The position numbers were made by a program, and so were the translations under genes. 64,000 bases of DNA, taken from positions 148,012-212,011 of the forward strand of contig NZ_JACCKD010000005.1 of assembly GCF_013450155.1 (NCBI RefSeq). Direction: 5' to 3'. Position 1 is the first letter of the stretch, and each line of letters starts with the position of its first letter. Below the pieces are notes generated by a model that was not told where the DNA came from, searched no databases, and saw nothing but the letters and a program-made list of their open reading frames with translations. The DNA is from Haloechinothrix aidingensis. Lineage in GTDB: Bacteria > Actinomycetota > Actinomycetes > Mycobacteriales > Pseudonocardiaceae. Of the stretch, positions 34,224-43,797 are shown in pieces.

Positions 34224-37200
34224 ATGACAGACCGACCGCTGCCCGCGTCGCGATTCTTCCGCCGCGCGGATGCGCCGGACAACGGCCATGCCCTGCACCT
34301 GACCGACAACTCCGACTGGGATCACTTCTACCGGGACCGATGGTCACACGACAAGGTCGTGCGCTCGACCCACGGCGTGAACTGCACCGGCTCGTGTTCG
34401 TGGAACGTGTTCGTCAAGGACGGTCTGATCACCTGGGAACACCAGGCGACCGACTACCCGTCCGTCGGGCCGGACTCGCCGGAGTACGAGCCTCGCGGAT
34501 GCCCGCGCGGCGCCTCGTTCTCCTGGTACACCTACTCCCCCTCGCGCGTGCGCTACCCCTACGTACGGGGGGTGCTGCTGGAGATGTGGCGCGAGGCGCG
34601 CGGGCGGCTCGGTGACCCCGTCGCGGCGTGGGCCGAGATCACAGGCGATCCCGAGCGCGCCAGGACCTACAAGCGGGCCAGGGGCAAGGGCGGCCTTGTC
34701 CGGTCCAGCTGGGACGAGGTGACCGAGCTGATCGCCGCCGCGCAGGTACACACGGCCAAGGCCTACGGGCCCGACAGGGTCGTGGGCTTCTCGCCGATCC
34801 CGGCCATGTCGATGGCGTCGTTCGCCGCAGGAACGCGGTACCACTCCCTGATCGGCGGGACCCTGCTGTCCTTTTACGACTGGTACGCGGACCTGCCGAT
34901 AGCCTCCCCGCAAGTGTGGGGCGACCAGACCGACGTCCCCGAGTCGGCGGACTGGTGGAACTCCAGCTACCTCGTCATGTGGGGCTCCAACATCCCGGTC
35001 ACCCGCACGCCGGATGCGCACTTCCTCACCGAGGCACGCTACAAGGGCACCAAGGTGGTCGCGGTCAGCCCCGACTACGCCGACAACGTCAAGTTCGCCG
35101 ACGACTGGCTGGCCCCGCTTCCCGGCACCGACGGGGCCCTGGCCATGGCGATGGGCCATGTGATCCTCACCGAGTTCTTCCGGGACCGCGAGGTCCCCTA
35201 CTTCACCGACTACGTGCGCCGCTACACGGACCTGCCCTTCCTGGTCTCCCTCGAGACGCACGGGGACCGGTACCGCGGCGGCAAGTTCGTCACCGCCGCG
35301 GAGCTCGGTGACGGCACGGAGGGAGCCGAGTTCAAGACGGTGCTGCTCGACGACGCGACCGGCGCGCCGGCCGTCCCCAACGGCTCGCTCGGCTTCCGCT
35401 GGTCCGAGTCCGGAGCCGGCCGGTGGAACCTCGAGCTCGGCGAGGTAGACCCGGTGCTGTCGCTGTACTCGCGGGCAGACGAGCACGTCGAAGTCGAGCT
35501 CCCCCGGTTCGACAAAGGCGAGAGGGAAGGCGGGAGCACGCTCTGCCGCGGGGTACCCGCGATCCGGCTCGGCGACCGGATGGTAACCACCGTGTTCGAC
35601 CTGCTGATGGCACAGTACGGGGTGTCCCGGTGGGGACTGCCCGGCGAGTGGCCGGACTCCTATCAGGACCCGACCGAGCCGTACACCCCGGCCTGGGCGG
35701 AGGAGATCACGTCGGTTCCCGCAGCGACCATCACGCGCATCGCTCGCGAGTTCGCCCGCAATGCAGAACGATCCGGCGGGCGCTCGATGATCGCCATGGG
35801 AGCGGGAACGAACCACTGGTTCCACTCGGACACAATCTACCGGTCATTCCTGTCCCTCGTCCTGCTCACCGGATGCCAGGGCCGCAACGGCGGTGGCTGG
35901 GCCCACTACGTCGGGCAGGAGAAGGCCCGGCCACTCACCGGCATGCAGCACATGGCCTTCGCGTTGGACTGGCAGCGGCCCACCCGGCACATGGCTGGAA
36001 CGGCCTTCTGGTACCTGGCCACCGACCAGTGGCGTTACGAGTCCTTCGGTGCGGGAGAGCTCGCCAGCCCGCTCGGATCGGGGACGCTGGCAGGGGCGTC
36101 GTTCGCCGACTGCAACGCCAAGGCCGCGCGGCTGGGGTGGCTGCCGTCGCACCCGACGTTCAACCGGAACCCGCTCGATCTCACCGACGAGGCCACGGCA
36201 GCGGGGCGCAGCGTCGCCGAGCACATCGTGCACGAGCTACGCGAGGGTTCGCTTGCGTTCTCCGCGGAAGATCCGGATGACCCGGCCAACTTCCCCCGTG
36301 TACTGACGGTATGGCGCGCCAACTTGCTGGGCTCTTCGGGCAAGGGAAATGAGTACTTCCTGCGGCACCTGCTCGGCACCGATGCCGAGGTACGCAGCGA
36401 GGAGACCGAGGAGAGCGCTCGCCCGTGCGATGTGGCGTGGCACGACGGCGCGGCGGAGGGCAAGCTCGACCTGCTCACCGCTATCGACTTCCGGATGACC
36501 TCCACAGGACTGTACGCCGATGTCGTCCTGCCGACGGCCACCTGGTACGAGAAATACGACCTGTCGTCCACGGACATGCACCCGTTCGTGCACGCCTTCA
36601 ACCCCGCGATCGCACCGCCCTGGCAGGCCCGCTCGGACTACGACACGTTCCTCTCGATCGCCGACCGGTTCGCCCCGCTCGCCGCGGAGCACCTCGGTAC
36701 CCGCACGGACGTCCTCGCGGTGCCGCTGACCCATGACACGCCGGACGAGCTCGCCCAGCCGGGTGGCGTGGTGCGGGATTGGAGGCGCGGCGAGTGCGAC
36801 CCGATCCCCGGGAAGACGATGCCCAAGCTGGTAGAGATCGAACGCGACTACGGCGCCGTCGCCGAGAAGATGCGCGCCATCGGACCCCTGCTGGACACGC
36901 TGGGCGCTACAACCAAGGGGATCACCTACGACGTCACGCCGGAGCTAGCATACCTGCGCAGCCAGAACGGTGTCCGTTCCGGCGGGGTGGTCGAAGGCCG
37001 GCCGTCGCTGTCCACAGCCGAGCGGATGTGCGAGGCCATCCTCGCCCTGTCGGCCACCACCAACGGCAGACTGGCCAGCCAGGGGTTCCGCAGCCTGGAA
37101 CAGCGGACTGGAACCAGGCTGGCCGATCTCGCCGAGGAGCACGAGGGCAAGCGCATCACCTTCGGCGACACGAAGAAGGGACCCCAACCGGTGATCACCT

Positions 37201-37871
37201 CGCCGGAATGGTCCGGCAGCGAGAGCGGTGGACGGCGTTACTCCCCCTTCGTGATCAATGTGGAGCGCGAGAAGCCCTGGCATACCCTAACGGGTCGGCA
37301 GCACTTCTTCGTCGACCACGACTGGATCATCGAGCTCGGCGAGCAGCTCCCTGTCTACCGGCCGCCGCTGAACATGCACCGGCATTTCGGCGACCAGGGG
37401 CTCGATGGCGGAGCGGAGGTGACGGTCCGGTACCTCACCCCGCACTCCAAGTGGTCGATCCACTCCGAGTACCAGGACAACGCCTACATGCTCGCGCTGT
37501 CCAGGGGCGGACCCACCATATGGATGTCCACCGAGGACGCAGCCAGGATCGGCGTCCGGGACAACGAGTGGATCGAGTCGTACAACCGCAACGGGGTGGT
37601 CACCGCGCGCGCCGTGGTGTCCCACCGGATGCCGGAAGGCACCGTGTACATGTACCACGCCAAGGACCGTACGGTGAACGTGCCACGCACCGAGATGACC
37701 GGCAAGCGCGGCGGCGTACACAACTCGCTGACGCGCCTGCTGCTCAAGCCTACGCACCTCATCGGCGGGTACGGGCAGTTCACCTACGCCTTCAACTACT
37801 ACGGCCCCACAGGCAACCAGCGCGACGAGGTGACCGTGATCCGGCGGCGCGGCCAGGAGGTGGAGTACTGA
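34224..37871 (+). CDS. narG: Respiratory nitrate reductase alpha subunit
   Basis: 1215 aa, near the usual length of about 1240. It reduces nitrate to nitrite at a molybdopterin-guanine dinucleotide site on the cytoplasmic side of the membrane. The FS0 cluster region shows the typical His plus three Cys (THGVNCTGSCSWNVFVKDG, then PRGCPRG), and a large molybdopterin oxidoreductase domain with a dinucleotide-binding C-terminal part follows. The start at 34224 has GGAG close by and agrees with the predicted leaderless promoter. First gene of narGHJI. Confidence 0.96.
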   Translation: MTDRPLPASRFFRRADAPDNGHALHLTDNSDWDHFYRDRWSHDKVVRSTHGVNCTGSCSWNVFVKDGLITWEHQATDYPSVGPDSPEYEPRGCPRGASFSWYTYSPSRVRYPYVRGVLLEMWREARGRLGDPVAAWAEITGDPERARTYKRARGKGGLVRSSWDEVTELIAAAQVHTAKAYGPDRVVGFSPIPAMSMASFAAGTRYHSLIGGTLLSFYDWYADLPIASPQVWGDQTDVPESADWWNSSYLVMWGSNIPVTRTPDAHFLTEARYKGTKVVAVSPDYADNVKFADDWLAPLPGTDGALAMAMGHVILTEFFRDREVPYFTDYVRRYTDLPFLVSLETHGDRYRGGKFVTAAELGDGTEGAEFKTVLLDDATGAPAVPNGSLGFRWSESGAGRWNLELGEVDPVLSLYSRADEHVEVELPRFDKGEREGGSTLCRGVPAIRLGDRMVTTVFDLLMAQYGVSRWGLPGEWPDSYQDPTEPYTPAWAEEITSVPAATITRIAREFARNAERSGGRSMIAMGAGTNHWFHSDTIYRSFLSLVLLTGCQGRNGGGWAHYVGQEKARPLTGMQHMAFALDWQRPTRHMAGTAFWYLATDQWRYESFGAGELASPLGSGTLAGASFADCNAKAARLGWLPSHPTFNRNPLDLTDEATAAGRSVAEHIVHELREGSLAFSAEDPDDPANFPRVLTVWRANLLGSSGKGNEYFLRHLLGTDAEVRSEETEESARPCDVAWHDGAAEGKLDLLTAIDFRMTSTGLYADVVLPTATWYEKYDLSSTDMHPFVHAFNPAIAPPWQARSDYDTFLSIADRFAPLAAEHLGTRTDVLAVPLTHDTPDELAQPGGVVRDWRRGECDPIPGKTMPKLVEIERDYGAVAEKMRAIGPLLDTLGATTKGITYDVTPELAYLRSQNGVRSGGVVEGRPSLSTAERMCEAILALSATTNGRLASQGFRSLEQRTGTRLADLAEEHEGKRITFGDTKKGPQPVITSPEWSGSESGGRRYSPFVINVEREKPWHTLTGRQHFFVDHDWIIELGEQLPVYRPPLNMHRHFGDQGLDGGAEVTVRYLTPHSKWSIHSEYQDNAYMLALSRGGPTIWMSTEDAARIGVRDNEWIESYNRNGVVTARAVVSHRMPEGTVYMYHAKDRTVNVPRTEMTGKRGGVHNSLTRLLLKPTHLIGGYGQFTYAFNYYGPTGNQRDEVTVIRRRGQEVEY

Positions 37872-39430
37872 TGCGACCGATGGCTCAGGTAGCCATGGTG
37901 ATGAACCTCGACAAGTGCATCGGCTGCCACACCTGCTCGGTGACATGCAAGCAGACCTGGACCAACCGCGACGGCACCGAGTACGTCTGGTTCAACAACG
38001 TCGAGACGAAGCCGGGTATCGGCTACCCCAAGGGCTACGAGGACCAACGACACTGGCGCGGCGGGTGGGTCCTGGACCGGCGCGGCAGGTTGAAGCTGCG
38101 TTCCGGTGGCAGGGTGAAGCGGCTGCTGAGCCTGTTCGCCAACCCGACCCTCCCGTCGATCGACGACTACTACGAGCCGATCACCTACGACTACGACACG
38201 CTGATCAACGCACCCGCCGGCCCGTACACGCCGACCATCCGCCCCAAGTCCGCGCTGACGGGCAACGACACCGCCATCACCTGGGGCGCCAACTGGGAGG
38301 ACGACCTGGGCGGCGCCGCCGAGAACGCCGGGGGCGACGTCAACATCGCCGCGATGCCGGCCGAGGCCGCCGAGCGCGTGCGGTTCTCCTTCGAGCAGAC
38401 GTTCATGTTCCACCTGCCCCGGATCTGCGAGCACTGCCTGAACCCCGCGTGCGTGGCGGCCTGCCCGTCCGGCGCGATGTACAAGCGCGAAGAGGACGGC
38501 ATCGTCCTTGTCGACCAGGACCGCTGCCGCGGCTGGCGGATGTGCGTCTCGGCCTGCCCCTACAAGAAGGTCTACCTCAACCACCACACCGGCAAGGCCG
38601 AGAAGTGCACGTTCTGCTTCCCGCGCATCGAGTCCGGCCAGCCGACCGTGTGCGCGGAAACCTGCGTGGGCAGGCTGCGCTACATCGGCCTTGTGCTCTA
38701 CGACGCCGATGCCGTCGAAGCCGCAGCCAGCGTGACCGACCCCGGTCAGCTGCTCGAGGCGCAGCGCGGGATCTTCCTCGACCCGGAGGATCCCGCAGTG
38801 ATCCACGCCGCACGGGCAGCGGACATCCCGGAGGACTGGATCGCCGCGGCCCAGCGCTCCCCCGTCTACCAGCTCGCGGTCCGCGACCGCGTGGCACTTC
38901 CCCTGCATCCGGAGTACCGCACCCTGCCCATGGTCTGGTACATACCGCCGCTCTCCCCGGTGCTGGACGCGGTGTCCGACGCCGAGGGGGACAACACCGA
39001 CCCCGACCAAGTATTTCACGCCATCCGGGACCTGCGCATCCCCGTCGAGTACCTGGCGAGCCTGTTCACCAACGGCGACGCCGAGGTCGTGGCCGGGGTG
39101 CTGATGAAGCTCTCCGCGATGCGCGGCTACATGCGCGCGCGCACGCTGGACGGTTCGGTCGCGAACGAGCTGCTCGACGCGACCGGGATGACCGCCGACG
39201 AGATGGAACGGCTATACCGGCTGCTGGCGATCGCACCCTACGAGGAGCGTTACGTGATCCCCGCTGCCCACCACGAGGACGGCGCGCGGCTGGCGGGCCT
39301 GGACACCGGGTGCAGTCTCGACCGGCCGGGCGGGCCGGGCATGAGTGGCGCCCTGGAAGCGGCGGGCAAGGGTCCGGTGGACCTACCAATGCCCATCCCA
39401 CCCCCTGCGAGGTCGGGAGGCAGGCGATGA
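37871..39430 (+). CDS. narH: Respiratory nitrate reductase beta subunit
   Basis: 519 aa. Iron-sulfur electron wire between NarI and NarG. Four Cys groups are visible: KCIGCHTCSVTCK, ICEHCLNPACVAACPSGA, RCRGWRMCVSACPYKK and KCTFCFPRIESGQPTVCAETC. Trp in CxxW marks the [3Fe-4S] cluster typical of NarH. The ATG overlaps the narG stop by one base (TGATG). Confidence 0.97.
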   Translation: MRPMAQVAMVMNLDKCIGCHTCSVTCKQTWTNRDGTEYVWFNNVETKPGIGYPKGYEDQRHWRGGWVLDRRGRLKLRSGGRVKRLLSLFANPTLPSIDDYYEPITYDYDTLINAPAGPYTPTIRPKSALTGNDTAITWGANWEDDLGGAAENAGGDVNIAAMPAEAAERVRFSFEQTFMFHLPRICEHCLNPACVAACPSGAMYKREEDGIVLVDQDRCRGWRMCVSACPYKKVYLNHHTGKAEKCTFCFPRIESGQPTVCAETCVGRLRYIGLVLYDADAVEAAASVTDPGQLLEAQRGIFLDPEDPAVIHAARAADIPEDWIAAAQRSPVYQLAVRDRVALPLHPEYRTLPMVWYIPPLSPVLDAVSDAEGDNTDPDQVFHAIRDLRIPVEYLASLFTNGDAEVVAGVLMKLSAMRGYMRARTLDGSVANELLDATGMTADEMERLYRLLAIAPYEERYVIPAAHHEDGARLAGLDTGCSLDRPGGPGMSGALEAAGKGPVDLPMPIPPPARSGGRR

Positions 39431-40056
39431 GCCACCGGAGCACGACGCTGCAAGTCGTCTCGCTTCTGTTGGAGTACCCGGACGAGGAGGTGCTCGGGCA
39501 ACACACCTGGCTGGCACAAGCCGCACGGAACCTGCCCGATCGTCACACGCGGGAGAACCTGCTGCGCTTCCTGGACTACCTCACCGCGACCGCGCCGATG
39601 GACCTCGCCAGGCACTACGTCGAGGTCTTCGACCTGCGCAGGCGCAGCTGCCTGTACCTGACCTACTACCTGCACGGGGACACCAGGAAGCGTGGCACGG
39701 CACTGCTGGCGCTCAAGCAGAGCTACCGCGCGGCGGGTCTCGTACCACCAACGGACGAGCTTCCGGACTTCCTCCCCATGGTGTGCGAGTTCGCCGCGCT
39801 GGCCGGGCCAAACCGCGGCGAGTCCCCGCTGCGCCAGCACCGCGCCGGTGTCGAGCTGATCCGCACCGCGCTGCACGACACGGGCTCCGCCTACGCGCAC
39901 GTGCTCGATGCGCTCTGCTTGCTACTGCCGGACCTCTCACCCACCGGCTGGGACCGGTTGCGCAGGCTGACACGTGAAGGACCACCTTCCGAGGAGGTCG
40001 GTCTCAGCCCCTACGGGCCCCCGGAGATTACCCACGGAACGGAGGTCAGGACGTGA
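39427..40056 (+). CDS. narJ: Nitrate reductase assembly chaperone
   Basis: 209 aa. All-helical TorD/NarJ-type chaperone that loads the molybdenum cofactor into NarG and is not part of the mature enzyme. Family features: VSLLLEYPDE near the N-terminus, YVEVFDLRRRSCLYLTYYLHGDTRKRG and ELPDFLPMVCEFAAL. The ATG overlaps the narH stop (ATGA). Confidence 0.94.
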   Translation: MSHRSTTLQVVSLLLEYPDEEVLGQHTWLAQAARNLPDRHTRENLLRFLDYLTATAPMDLARHYVEVFDLRRRSCLYLTYYLHGDTRKRGTALLALKQSYRAAGLVPPTDELPDFLPMVCEFAALAGPNRGESPLRQHRAGVELIRTALHDTGSAYAHVLDALCLLLPDLSPTGWDRLRRLTREGPPSEEVGLSPYGPPEITHGTEVRT

Positions 40057-40757
40057 CCGCATTCGACATCGCACTGTGGGGGATCGTCCCTTACATCGCG
40101 CTCACCGTGTTCGTGGTGGGCCACATCTGGCGGTGGCGGGTCGACCAGTTCGGCTGGACCACGCACACCACGCAGCTGCTGGAGAACCGGTGGCTGCGGC
40201 TCGGGTCACCGCTGTTCCACTTCGGTCTTCTCGCGGTGATCGCGGGCCACGTGCTCGGGCTGCTGGTTCCCGCGTCCTGGACGCACGCGCTCGGAGTCTC
40301 CGAGGCTGTTTATCACGCGCTCGCGGTGTGGGGCGGTGCCCTCGCGGGTCTCGCGATGATGGCGGGACTGGCCCTGCTGCTGGCTCGAAGACTGATCAAC
40401 GGCCGGGTACGGCGCACGACCTCGAGCATGGACAAGGCCATGTTCACGGTCCTGGTCGTGCTGGTCGTGCTCGGCATGGTGCAGACCGTCGGGGTGAATC
40501 TGCTCGGCGGCGGGTACGACTACCGGGAGACTGTCGCGGTGTGGTTCCGTGGCATTTTCTACCTCCAGCCGGACGCATCGCTCATGGTGGGCGCGCCACT
40601 GGCCTACCAACTGCACGCGCTCGTCGCCTGGATCTTCATCGGGATGTGGCCGTTCACCCGGCTGGTGCACGCCTGGTCGGTTCCAATCGCCTACCTGTGG
40701 CGGCCGTACCTGGTCTACCGCAAACGCTCCGGCACCCCGGCCGGTGCGCGCCGGTAG
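40053..40757 (+). CDS. narI: Nitrate reductase gamma subunit, diheme cytochrome b
   Basis: 234 aa with five membrane segments. It takes electrons from menaquinol and passes them to NarH. Heme-ligand His residues are in LFHFGLLAVIAGHVLG and YQLHALVAWIFIGMWPFTRLVHAWSVP. The GTG start overlaps the narJ stop. It ends the operon and is convergent with the phosphatase gene. Confidence 0.95.
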   Translation: MTAFDIALWGIVPYIALTVFVVGHIWRWRVDQFGWTTHTTQLLENRWLRLGSPLFHFGLLAVIAGHVLGLLVPASWTHALGVSEAVYHALAVWGGALAGLAMMAGLALLLARRLINGRVRRTTSSMDKAMFTVLVVLVVLGMVQTVGVNLLGGGYDYRETVAVWFRGIFYLQPDASLMVGAPLAYQLHALVAWIFIGMWPFTRLVHAWSVPIAYLWRPYLVYRKRSGTPAGARR

Positions 40758-40765
40758 CCGACCGG

Positions 40766-41539
40766 CTAGTCGTCCAGCAGGTACGCGCGCAGCCGCACGA
40801 TCTCGTCGTCGCCGACGCCGTGCCTCCGCAGCCAGCCGCGCGCGCCCCCGTAGTGGCGCTCCAGCTCGTCCAGGAACGCCGCCATCGTCTCGGGCCGCGG
40901 CCTGTGCGCGTCAACGGGAATTCTGTCGATACCGTCGGCGTAGGTGGGTGAGGCCCGCAGCCGGTCGAGCACGGCCGTGATGCGCTCACCGGTGGCGACA
41001 TAGTCGGCGATCACCGCGTCACGTTCGACCCCCGCGGCGGACAGGGCCAACGCGACCACGACACCGGTACGGTCCTTCCCCGCGGCGCAGTGCACCAGCG
41101 TCGCGCCCTCCTCGTCCAGCACCGAGCGGACGGCGGCGACCACGCTGTCCGGGCGCTCTGCCAGGTACCCCAGGTACATCCCGCACACGAAGTCGTCCGG
41201 GTACCTGCTCAGGATCCGCTCCCGCCTGGTGAGCAGCACGTCGGACGAATCGGCTGCGGAGCCGTCCGTCTCGGGAAGCATCGAATGGTACAGGTGGCGC
41301 ACCTGCGGTACTCCGGTCAGCGCACCGCGGCCCTCCGAACGCACCTCGGAGCGCGTTCGCAGGTCGACCACGGTGCGGACGCGCCACTCCCGCACGAGAG
41401 TTGTCACATCCGCCTGCGACAGGCCGCGCAGGTTGTCCGCGCGCACCAGCTTCCGTTCGGCGATACGACGCCCGTCCTCGGTCGGCAGCCCGGCCAGGTC
41501 CCGGACGTTGGCGGCCCCGTGCAGTTCGATCCAACCCAC
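40766..41539 (-). CDS. Tyrosine/lipid phosphatase of the PtpB-like DSP family
   Basis: 257 aa from the GTG at 41539. AAGAAT ends 7 nt before this codon, which suggests a leaderless message; an ATG at 41596 would add 19 unlikely residues. The start region GAANVRDLAGLPTEDGRRI is the typical first motif, and the P-loop is VHCAAGKDRTGVVVALAL with catalytic Cys and Arg. Relatives include mycobacterial PtpB and dual-specificity phosphatases. It has no visible DevR box and may be unrelated to the flanking regulon. Confidence 0.87.
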   Translation of the reverse strand: MGWIELHGAANVRDLAGLPTEDGRRIAERKLVRADNLRGLSQADVTTLVREWRVRTVVDLRTRSEVRSEGRGALTGVPQVRHLYHSMLPETDGSAADSSDVLLTRRERILSRYPDDFVCGMYLGYLAERPDSVVAAVRSVLDEEGATLVHCAAGKDRTGVVVALALSAAGVERDAVIADYVATGERITAVLDRLRASPTYADGIDRIPVDAHRPRPETMAAFLDELERHYGGARGWLRRHGVGDDEIVRLRAYLLDD

Positions 41540-41617
41540 ACAACCATTCTTACGCGACGTCCCCGCGCTGCAGGGCAAGGGTGACCAGGCCGACATGCCG
41601 ACCCCGGGAGACGGGTG

Positions 41618-42565
41618 TCACGCCTGCGCTCCGGAGCGCACGATCGCGACCGGTACACCCGCGTGGTGCAGCACCTTCTGGCTCACGGATCCGAGGCCCA
41701 GGCCAAGCAGCGGTCCCCGGCCGCGAGAGCCGACCACAATCAGTTCGGCGGGCGACTCCTCGCGACCCGCTTCCTCCAGCAGCATCTCGGCGGGCTTGCC
41801 GCGCCGGATCCGTACGGTCACCTCGACATCGGGGTACTTCTCCCGCCATCCGGCCAGCCGCTCGGAGGCGACCAAGGATTCCAGCTGACTTTCTTCCTCG
41901 TGCGAGGTAGCGATGGACAGCTCGGGCCAGTCGGTGTCGACCGTGGCCTGGTTCCACACGTGCACCGCCACGAGGGGGACGCCTCGCTGAGAAGCGGCGT
42001 CGAAGGCGAACTCGACGGCGGGATCACTCCGCCTGGAACCGTCGATCCCGACGACCACGCAGCCCGCGCCGTCCACATCGCCGAGGCCCACATCGGCGGG
42101 GGTCTCTCGGCCATCGCCGTCCTTCGGCACGACGACGACGGGGCACTCGCCGTGTGCCGCGAGCGTGACCCCCACCGACCCGACGAGCAGTCCCGCGAAC
42201 CCGCCGAGCCCCCGGCTGCCGAGCACGACCAGGCGCGCGTTCTTGGACTCAGCTACCAGAGTCGCCGCTACCGGGCCGATACGGACGTTGGTCTCCACCT
42301 GGATGTCCAGAGCCTCCGCCAAGGCGGCATCTTTCGCCTCCGCCAACGTGCTCTCGCCCGCCTCCACCATGGCTTCGTCGAACCGTTCCTTCGGTGGAGC
42401 CGGGTAGCGCGGCAGAGTATCGGGGATGTAGCAGACATGCACGAGCGAGAGAACGGCTCCCCGCCTGCGGGCTTCCCTGGCGCCCCAGCAGGCCGCTCGG
42501 CGTGCGGAGTCGGATCCGTCCACACCGACAAGGATGGTGTGGCGTGCATGGGCGTTACTGGTCAT
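41618..42565 (-). CDS. Tandem universal stress protein
   Basis: 315 aa with two USP domains (about 10-145 and 165-308). ATP-loop motifs are present in both: GSRGLGGFAGLLVGSVG and GSRGRGPLLGLGLGSVSQ, with first strands ILVGVDGS and VVVGIDGS. This double form matches the DosR-regulon USPs of M. tuberculosis (Rv1996, Rv2005c, Rv2623). Such proteins bind ATP and slow growth. Only a weak DevR-like half-site is seen upstream near 42622. AAGGAGC precedes the ATG. Confidence 0.92.
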   Translation of the reverse strand: MTSNAHARHTILVGVDGSDSARRAACWGAREARRRGAVLSLVHVCYIPDTLPRYPAPPKERFDEAMVEAGESTLAEAKDAALAEALDIQVETNVRIGPVAATLVAESKNARLVVLGSRGLGGFAGLLVGSVGVTLAAHGECPVVVVPKDGDGRETPADVGLGDVDGAGCVVVGIDGSRRSDPAVEFAFDAASQRGVPLVAVHVWNQATVDTDWPELSIATSHEEESQLESLVASERLAGWREKYPDVEVTVRIRRGKPAEMLLEEAGREESPAELIVVGSRGRGPLLGLGLGSVSQKVLHHAGVPVAIVRSGAQA

Positions 42566-42657
42566 GATGCTCCTTCCGTGTTGTCGCCGGCCCGCATGGG
42601 GCTCAGCATTCGTTGCGTCTGGGGGCCTGGTCGAGCATGGTGCGCGAACCGGGTGGG

Positions 42658-43623
42658 CTATTCATGCTCATCTGCGCTGACGGCTGCCGGCGGGCGGCGC
42701 GGGGTCGGGCCGAGGGGGTAGCCGTAGCCGATCCGCAGCAACGTGTGCAGCTCGCCGTCGGAGGCGAACAGCTCGGCGAGCTCCGCTCGCGTCCGCGGAA
42801 CCTCGAAGGGCTGGGACACGAACGACGCGACGAGTCCGAGTTGCGTGGCTGTCAGCAACGCCCGCTGTATGCCGGCACCTGCCCGCAGGGTGGAGCGAAC
42901 GCCCGCGACCGAGGTGAGTGCCGCGACCAGCAGCGGCTGCTGCTCGAACGGGCGGGCGGGCAGCCCGTCGTGCGCGTGGTAGCTCCGCAGCGCCAGCACG
43001 CCATCCTGCTGCGGCGTCGGCCCCTCCGCGCTCGCCGGAACCCCGTCCTGCCGGGACTCGGTCCCGCTGGTCCAGGCGCTGATCTCCTCCGCGTAGGCCG
43101 GTTCGGTCCGCTGGATGTGGTCGGCCCTGCGCACCAGGCGCGCGATGCGGTCGTAGCGTGCGGAGGCCTCGATGAACTCGAGCTTGGCGCCTTCCACTCG
43201 TGCGGCCGAGGCGAGCTTGCCGCGAGCCGTGAGCGGTACGGCTCTGTCCAGGAACGGGTGCCGGTTGGTGTGCCGCCTGGAGATGGCCTCGGCGAGCTTG
43301 TACTCCGTCGACGTCGCGGTTCGCTCACCGCCGAGCCGTACCGAGGCGAGCAGGTCCGGCCTCTCGCTGTCCGGCAGGAGGTCAACGAGCGCGAGCCGGT
43401 CCTGACCGCGCAGGGAGACGCGTAGGTTGCACAATGCGGCGCCGCAGGCAAGCAGGGCCTCACGAGCATCGGGGTCGGCGACCGGAAGCACCCGGCCACG
43501 GTCGAGGTACAGGTCGATGCGGTCGCCGCGCACCCGGAACCACCAGGGCTGCGTGTTGCAGGGGGAGGGCGCGAGCACGGCGTCGGCCAATGCCCTGTCG
43601 ATGATCTGCGCCGTCGCGGCCAT
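42658..43623 (-). CDS. Acg-family nitroreductase-fold protein (paralog 3)
   Basis: 321 aa from the ATG at 43623; an ATG at 43671 is also possible. All family landmarks are present: APSPCNTQPWWFRV, ALLACGAALCNLRVSLRG, SRRHTNRHPFLDRAVP, and a C-terminal LHTLLRIGYGYP. It is divergent from devR and shares the intergenic box at 43723-43742. It is likely flavin-binding and hypoxia-induced by analogy with mycobacterial Acg proteins. Confidence 0.9.
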   Translation of the reverse strand: MAATAQIIDRALADAVLAPSPCNTQPWWFRVRGDRIDLYLDRGRVLPVADPDAREALLACGAALCNLRVSLRGQDRLALVDLLPDSERPDLLASVRLGGERTATSTEYKLAEAISRRHTNRHPFLDRAVPLTARGKLASAARVEGAKLEFIEASARYDRIARLVRRADHIQRTEPAYAEEISAWTSGTESRQDGVPASAEGPTPQQDGVLALRSYHAHDGLPARPFEQQPLLVAALTSVAGVRSTLRAGAGIQRALLTATQLGLVASFVSQPFEVPRTRAELAELFASDGELHTLLRIGYGYPLGPTPRRPPAAVSADEHE

Positions 43624-43722
43624 CCGTCTGCGTCCTCTTGCTCGGGAGCGTGTGCTGCTGACGGGATCCATCCTGCGCGCACTCGGACAGGTGGCACCAT
43701 TGCGCTTGGTCCTCGATCACGA

Positions 43723-43766
43723 GGGACTTTCGGCCAGTGCCCGCCCCGGTACCCGCCGCGTAGCCT
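43723..43766 (+). promoter_or_regulatory. devR: DevR-type box and -10 of devR; shared with the divergent Acg gene
   Basis: GGGACTTTCGGCCA (43723-43736) followed by GTGCCC gives a 20-bp dyad. TAGCCT (43761-43766) begins 38 nt after the first G, so devR is probably autoregulated. On the other strand the same dyad can serve the Acg paralog-3 gene. Confidence 0.7.
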
Positions 43767-43797
43767 GGAGGCGGAACGCGAACAGTAAGGGTGCGAC

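Noticed and set aside
36779..37870. Upstream extension of the narH frame
   Set aside because: It overlaps narG entirely in another frame; narH begins at the ATG overlapping the narG stop.
42615..42640. GGGGCCTGGTCGAGC before the USP gene as a DevR box
   Set aside because: Only the left half fits and no -10 lies at the common spacing.
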